Assembly: GCF_020514115.1 (NCBI RefSeq)
Contig: NZ_VTKZ01000003.1
Location: 1 to 64,000, forward strand
Source of the DNA: Synechococcus sp. MU1642
GTDB lineage: Bacteria; Cyanobacteriota; Cyanobacteriia; PCC-6307; Cyanobiaceae
Direction of reading: 5' to 3'
DNA length: 64,000 nt
Positions 60,747-64,000 of this stretch are shown here, piece after piece. The position numbers were made by a program, and so were the translations under genes. Each line of letters begins with the position of its first letter. Positions within the stretch are counted from its first letter, which is position 1. The notes under the pieces were generated by a model. The model saw only the letters and a program-made list of their open reading frames with translations, was not told where the DNA came from and did not search any database.

Positions 60747-60795
60747 GCCGGTGGGACAGGTTGGAATGCGGCCACCATAAGGAGCGAATTGCCTG

Positions 60796-61593
60796 GTGAC
60801 AATTGGGGGTGTGTCCTGTGGACTTGTGACAATTTCCAACTCCCCCTCCTCTGACTGGGTTGAGCTCGCCAATGGTTATGTGCCACTGCGCTGCTGGTGC
60901 GCGGAGCCGCAGATCAACGCGAACGATATTGAATTGAAATCGTTAATAAAACGTGCATATATCGTGCTGCCTGAGGTCTTCGGTGTGAATGCCTGGGTGC
61001 GCAGCGTCGCCGATCGCTTGGCCGCCAAGGGTTATCCGGCTCTGGCTGTCCCCTTGTTTGCCCGCACGGCGCCAGATTTGGAGTTGGCTTACAAAACATC
61101 CGATCTGGCCCAAGGGCGACGCCATAAAGAGGCAACCACTGCCGATCAGATCCTTGCTGATGTCGCCGCAGCGCTCACATGGTTTCAAGCCTGTCACCCA
61201 CAAGTGGCTATTCATGTGGTGGGGTTCTGCTTCGGTGGGCACGCCGCGTTTCTGGCAGCCACGTTGCCTGGGGTTGAGAAGGTCTTTGATTTTTACGGAG
61301 CAGGCCTTGTCCAGATGCGGCCCGGGGGCGGTCAGCCCTCTTTAAACCTGTTGCCTGAGGTCCAAGCGCAGCTCACCTGTGTGTTCGGCACGGCTGATCC
61401 CTTAATCCCAATAGAGGACCGAGAGGCGATTCGTGAAGCCCTGCGCAATGCCGATCCTGCTGGCCAGCGCTTGCGATTTGTGGAGTATGCCGGAGCCGAC
61501 CATGGCTTCATGTGCGAAGCCCGTAGCAGCTTCGATCCTCAGGCCTCAGCCCAGGGATGGCGTCTGCTGCTTGGTGAAGCTCCTTTGGTTTAG
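60796..61593 (+). CDS. Dienelactone-hydrolase-family alpha/beta hydrolase
   Basis: A 265-residue alpha/beta hydrolase. The triad is Cys144 in GFCFGGH (the family nucleophile), Asp201 in GTADPLIP and His236 in [17 protein letters not shown]-type [13 protein letters not shown] near 56 gives the Glu partner of the nucleophile. Substrates in cyanobacteria are unknown; the name comes from the chlorocatechol-pathway enzyme. GTG 60796 gives about 20 residues before the first strand, so GTG 60826 is possible. It converges on infC with a four-base overlap. Confidence 0.87.
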   Translation: MTIGGVSCGLVTISNSPSSDWVELANGYVPLRCWCAEPQINANDIELKSLIKRAYIVLPEVFGVNAWVRSVADRLAAKGYPALAVPLFARTAPDLELAYKTSDLAQGRRHKEATTADQILADVAAALTWFQACHPQVAIHVVGFCFGGHAAFLAATLPGVEKVFDFYGAGLVQMRPGGGQPSLNLLPEVQAQLTCVFGTADPLIPIEDREAIREALRNADPAGQRLRFVEYAGADHGFMCEARSSFDPQASAQGWRLLLGEAPLV

Positions 61594-62243
61594 CTGTGGG
61601 GGCTGGCCATCTTGTCGGCGGTAGGCCGCGGCGGTGAAGGGATTGTGCGCACAGCCTTGTTGGCGGCTTGTTCCTTTTCCTCCTTCTTCACCAACGGTGT
61701 TTTGCGCGGGGTGAGGAACATGATCATGTTGCGGCCCTCCCGCTTGGGCGCCTGCTGAATCTCGGCCTTTTCCTCTAGGTCCTTGGCCATCCGCCGCAGC
61801 AAGGTTTCCGCCAGCGCCGTGTGCTGAATCTCGCGGCCGCGGAAGATCACGGTGCACTTCACCTTGTCGCCCGCCTTGAGGAAGCGTTGAGCCTGACCGA
61901 TACGCACGTCGTAGTCGTGCTGGTCGATCTTGTAGCGCATTTTGACCTCTTTAACTTCGGTCTGGTGCGACTTCTTTTTGGCTTCCTTCGCTTTCTTTTC
62001 CTGTTCGAACTTGAACTTGCCGTAGTCCATGATCCGGCAGACCGGCGGATCAGCCTTTTCGCTCACCAGCACCAGATCAAGTTCCCGGTCACTGGCCACA
62101 TCCAGGGCTTCTTCGCGGCTGATCACGCCCAGCTGAGCGCCGTCTGAGTCGACCACCCGCAACTGGGGGTAGTTGATCCGGTCGTTGATGTTGGGCAGCT
62201 CCCGAACCGGGGCACGACGGTCAAAACGGGGACGTGGTGGCAT
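61590..62243 (-). CDS. infC: Translation initiation factor IF-3
   Basis: A 217-residue IF-3 that binds the 30S subunit and checks start-codon pairing. The N-terminal domain has [30 protein letters not shown] near 18-47. The linker has [20 protein letters not shown] near 73-92. The C-terminal domain has [33 protein letters not shown] near 105-137. A proline/lysine tail of about 40 residues extends past the E. coli length, as in cyanobacteria. It starts at ATG 62243. It is followed by the hydrolase on the opposite strand and preceded by miaA. Confidence 0.97.
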   Translation of the reverse strand: MPPRPRFDRRAPVRELPNINDRINYPQLRVVDSDGAQLGVISREEALDVASDRELDLVLVSEKADPPVCRIMDYGKFKFEQEKKAKEAKKKSHQTEVKEVKMRYKIDQHDYDVRIGQAQRFLKAGDKVKCTVIFRGREIQHTALAETLLRRMAKDLEEKAEIQQAPKREGRNMIMFLTPRKTPLVKKEEKEQAANKAVRTIPSPPRPTADKMASPHS

Positions 62244-62300
62244 TCAGGCGGTAACGGGGACAAGTACAGACAACTTCGATCAATACAACGTCTGCATCTT

Positions 62301-63251
62301 TCACATTAGATGTTGCTCGATCAACGTCATCGCATCCGTCAGCGTCGCCTGGTCGGCCAGCCAGTGGGGATTGTGCTGACGCCGGAACCAGGTGCGTTGG
62401 CGTTTGGCGAACTGACGGGTGCGTTGGCTGGTGACCCGCACTGCATCGGCTGGAGTGAGGCTGCCGGCCATCACCTGCAGCGCCTCGCCATAGCCGATGG
62501 TCTGGAGCAGAGGCAGATCAGCGCCATAGCGCTCGCTTAGGCGCCAGGTCTCCTCCACCAGCCCATCGCGGTAAAGCTGCTCGGTGCGTTGCTGGATTCG
62601 CTGGCGCAGGTTGGCAGGGTTGAGGCCTAATTCCAGCACCCGCCAGGGCGGAGGGTTGGCTGTGGCCTGGCGGCTCATCGGTTGCCCGGAGGCATAGAGC
62701 ACCTCCAGGGCGCGCACGGTGCGCACCGCATCGGCTGGGGCGATTTTGGCGGCGGCTTTGGGGTCGGCGGCTTGCAGCAGAGGGTGGCAGATGCTCTGGC
62801 CCAGTGCCGTCAGCTGCTGGCGCAGTTGCGGTTGGGGCGACACGGCCGGAGGCTGCAGGCCACTGGTGAGGGCCTTGAGGTACAAACCGCTGCCGCCCAC
62901 CAGCATGGCCACGCCCCGCTGCTCCAGAGCAGCGTTGATGCAGGGGGTGGCGATCGCCTGAAACTCCTGCAGCGTGATCGGTTCATCGGGCGTGCGCAGG
63001 TCCAGCAGATGGTGCGGCACCCGCGCCTGTTGCTCCGCCGTCGGCTTGGCGGTGCCCAGATTCATCTCCTTGTAAAGCTGGCGGGAATCCACGTTGATCA
63101 CCGCTAGATCCAGTTGTTCAGCGATCTCAAGCGCCAGGGCGGTTTTGCCGCTGGCGGTGGGCCCGAGCAGGCTGATCACCAGGGGATTGGAACTGTTCAA
63201 AAGGGTGAGGGGGGGGTGCAGCCCGGCTTGGAATGGGCGCTGAGAGGCCAC
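62301..63251 (-). CDS. miaA: tRNA dimethylallyltransferase
   Basis: Adds a dimethylallyl group to A37 of tRNAs reading UNN codons. The 316-residue protein has the P-loop GPTASGKT at 30-37, [18 protein letters not shown] near 55-72 (the D-S-x-Q-x-Y element) and [17 protein letters not shown] near 112-128. Its C-terminal part has a Gly-rich YGEALQ and Arg-rich end. The start ATG 63251 adds about 22 residues before the P-loop strand, so a later start is possible. It lies 57 bases upstream of infC, on the same strand. Confidence 0.95.
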   Translation of the reverse strand: MASQRPFQAGLHPPLTLLNSSNPLVISLLGPTASGKTALALEIAEQLDLAVINVDSRQLYKEMNLGTAKPTAEQQARVPHHLLDLRTPDEPITLQEFQAIATPCINAALEQRGVAMLVGGSGLYLKALTSGLQPPAVSPQPQLRQQLTALGQSICHPLLQAADPKAAAKIAPADAVRTVRALEVLYASGQPMSRQATANPPPWRVLELGLNPANLRQRIQQRTEQLYRDGLVEETWRLSERYGADLPLLQTIGYGEALQVMAGSLTPADAVRVTSQRTRQFAKRQRTWFRRQHNPHWLADQATLTDAMTLIEQHLM

Positions 63252-63354
63252 TGCGAGCCTCTATAGACAGCCAGTGGTAGATTGACATTGTCAGGTGTGG
63301 TTTAAGGCCGTTGCGCCCGCCAATGACCCGGTTTCCTGGCTTGAGACTTTCTGA

Positions 63355-64000
63355 ATGAGCGACGCTTCCAAGGTCCAGAACGCCTACGGCGCCGAGCAGA
63401 TTCAGGTGCTGGAGGGGCTTGAGCCCGTTCGCAAGCGCCCGGGCATGTACATCGGCTCCACCGGGCCGCGGGGCTTGCACCATCTGGTGTACGAAGTTGT
63501 TGATAACTCGGTTGATGAAGCCCTTGCGGGCCATTGCGACCGCATTGTTGTGATTCTCGGTGAAGACGGCTCCGCTTCGGTGAGCGACAACGGCCGCGGT
63601 ATCCCCACCGATGTTCACCCCCGCACAGGTAAGAGCGCTCTAGAGACAGTGCTCACCGTGCTGCATGCCGGCGGCAAGTTTGGTGCCGGCGGTTACAAGG
63701 TGTCCGGCGGTCTGCACGGCGTTGGTGTCTCGGTGGTCAACGCCCTGAGCGAATGGGTGCAGGTGACGGTGCGCCGACAGGGCCAGGTGCATCGCCAGCG
63801 TTTTGAGCGCGGCGCGGCCATCGGTGCGCTGGCGTCGGAGTCGCAGCCCGCAGCGGAGTCCGGCGCGACCGGCACCACCGTCTGTTTTAAGCCCGACCTT
63901 GAAATTTTCACCGGCGGCATCGTTTTCGACTACGCCACCCTCTCGGCCCGTTTGAGGGAGCTGGCCTACCTCAACGGCGGCGTGCGCATCGTTTTTCGTG
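63355..64000 (+). CDS. gyrB: DNA gyrase subunit B (5' part)
   Basis: The first 215 codons of gyrase B, cut off by the window edge. It begins ATG 63355 ([22 protein letters not shown]). It shows [11 protein letters not shown] near 28-38, [15 protein letters not shown] near 46-60 with the ATP-binding Asn/Glu region, [10 protein letters not shown] near 75-84 (Asp-x-Gly-x-Gly of the GHKL fold) and [15 protein letters not shown] near 118-132. It is an ATPase subunit of the negatively supercoiling enzyme. The gene is divergent from miaA with 103 bases between, the likely promoter region for both. Confidence 0.97.
   Translation, partial: MSDASKVQNAYGAEQIQVLEGLEPVRKRPGMYIGSTGPRGLHHLVYEVVDNSVDEALAGHCDRIVVILGEDGSASVSDNGRGIPTDVHPRTGKSALETVLTVLHAGGKFGAGGYKVSGGLHGVGVSVVNALSEWVQVTVRRQGQVHRQRFERGAAIGALASESQPAAESGATGTTVCFKPDLEIFTGGIVFDYATLSARLRELAYLNGGVRIVFR

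Overview
The window looks like a marine picocyanobacterium, most likely Synechococcus (subcluster 5.1 type). The basis is the core block at the right end (secA, cysE, a GntR regulator, a dienelactone-hydrolase-like gene, infC, miaA, gyrB), whose order and protein types match what I recall of marine Synechococcus and Prochlorococcus. Other support is a SecA without the C-terminal zinc motif, frequent GTG/TTG starts and few Shine-Dalgarno sites. Species assignment is inference. I see no rRNA, CRISPR array, transposase, integrase or phage gene.

Layout. (1) 1-4480: very AT-rich flank with three poorly recognised, probably glycosyltransferase (GT)-type genes, ending at a tRNA-Gly(GCC) at 4490-4561. 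(2) 4685-8825: a polyprenyl-phosphate sugar-1-phosphate transferase, a 666-base empty stretch, then gmd and fcl for GDP-L-fucose. (3) 8892-24130: a dense block of GT4, GT9-like, GT90-like and GT-A-like transferases, a methyltransferase, a small membrane protein and an internally duplicated unknown protein. (4) 24264-37589: a glycine/aspartate-rich beta-roll (RTX-like) protein of 738 residues with a hairpin-rich leader and a strong terminator; two convergent O-GlcNAc-transferase-like (GT41) genes; then a tightly overlapping operon of TPR-GT9 protein, PpiC-like isomerase, type I secretion ABC transporter with an N-terminal cyclic-nucleotide-binding-like domain, and HlyD adaptor. (5) 37596-55034: more GTs, two divergent sulfotransferases, and an ABC-2 polysaccharide exporter pair (Wzt/Wzm type). 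(6) 55271-64000: core housekeeping genes, interrupted by one AT-rich GT-like gene between secA and cysE. gyrB runs off the right edge.

How it may work together (inference): the window is a cell-surface glycan island. One arm builds a polysaccharide that may contain fucose and sulfate on a lipid carrier and exports it by the ABC-2 transporter; no Wzx/Wzy is seen. A second arm secretes the beta-roll protein by type I secretion, and the TPR-GT9 gene translationally coupled to the secretion genes plus the adjacent GT41 pair suggest that the secreted protein is glycosylated. I recall that the SwmA surface glycoprotein of swimming Synechococcus has calcium-binding-type repeats and a similar setting, so an S-layer or SwmA-like surface protein is the leading idea, not a demonstrated one.

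The architecture is unusual. From about 12 to 53 kb the coding strand flips every one to a few genes. Every convergent pair overlaps or nearly abuts, and several divergent pairs have start codons overlapping or within about 50 bases, leaving little room for ordinary promoters. Paralogous GT pairs lie at a distance from each other, which suggests growth by duplication and modular exchange.
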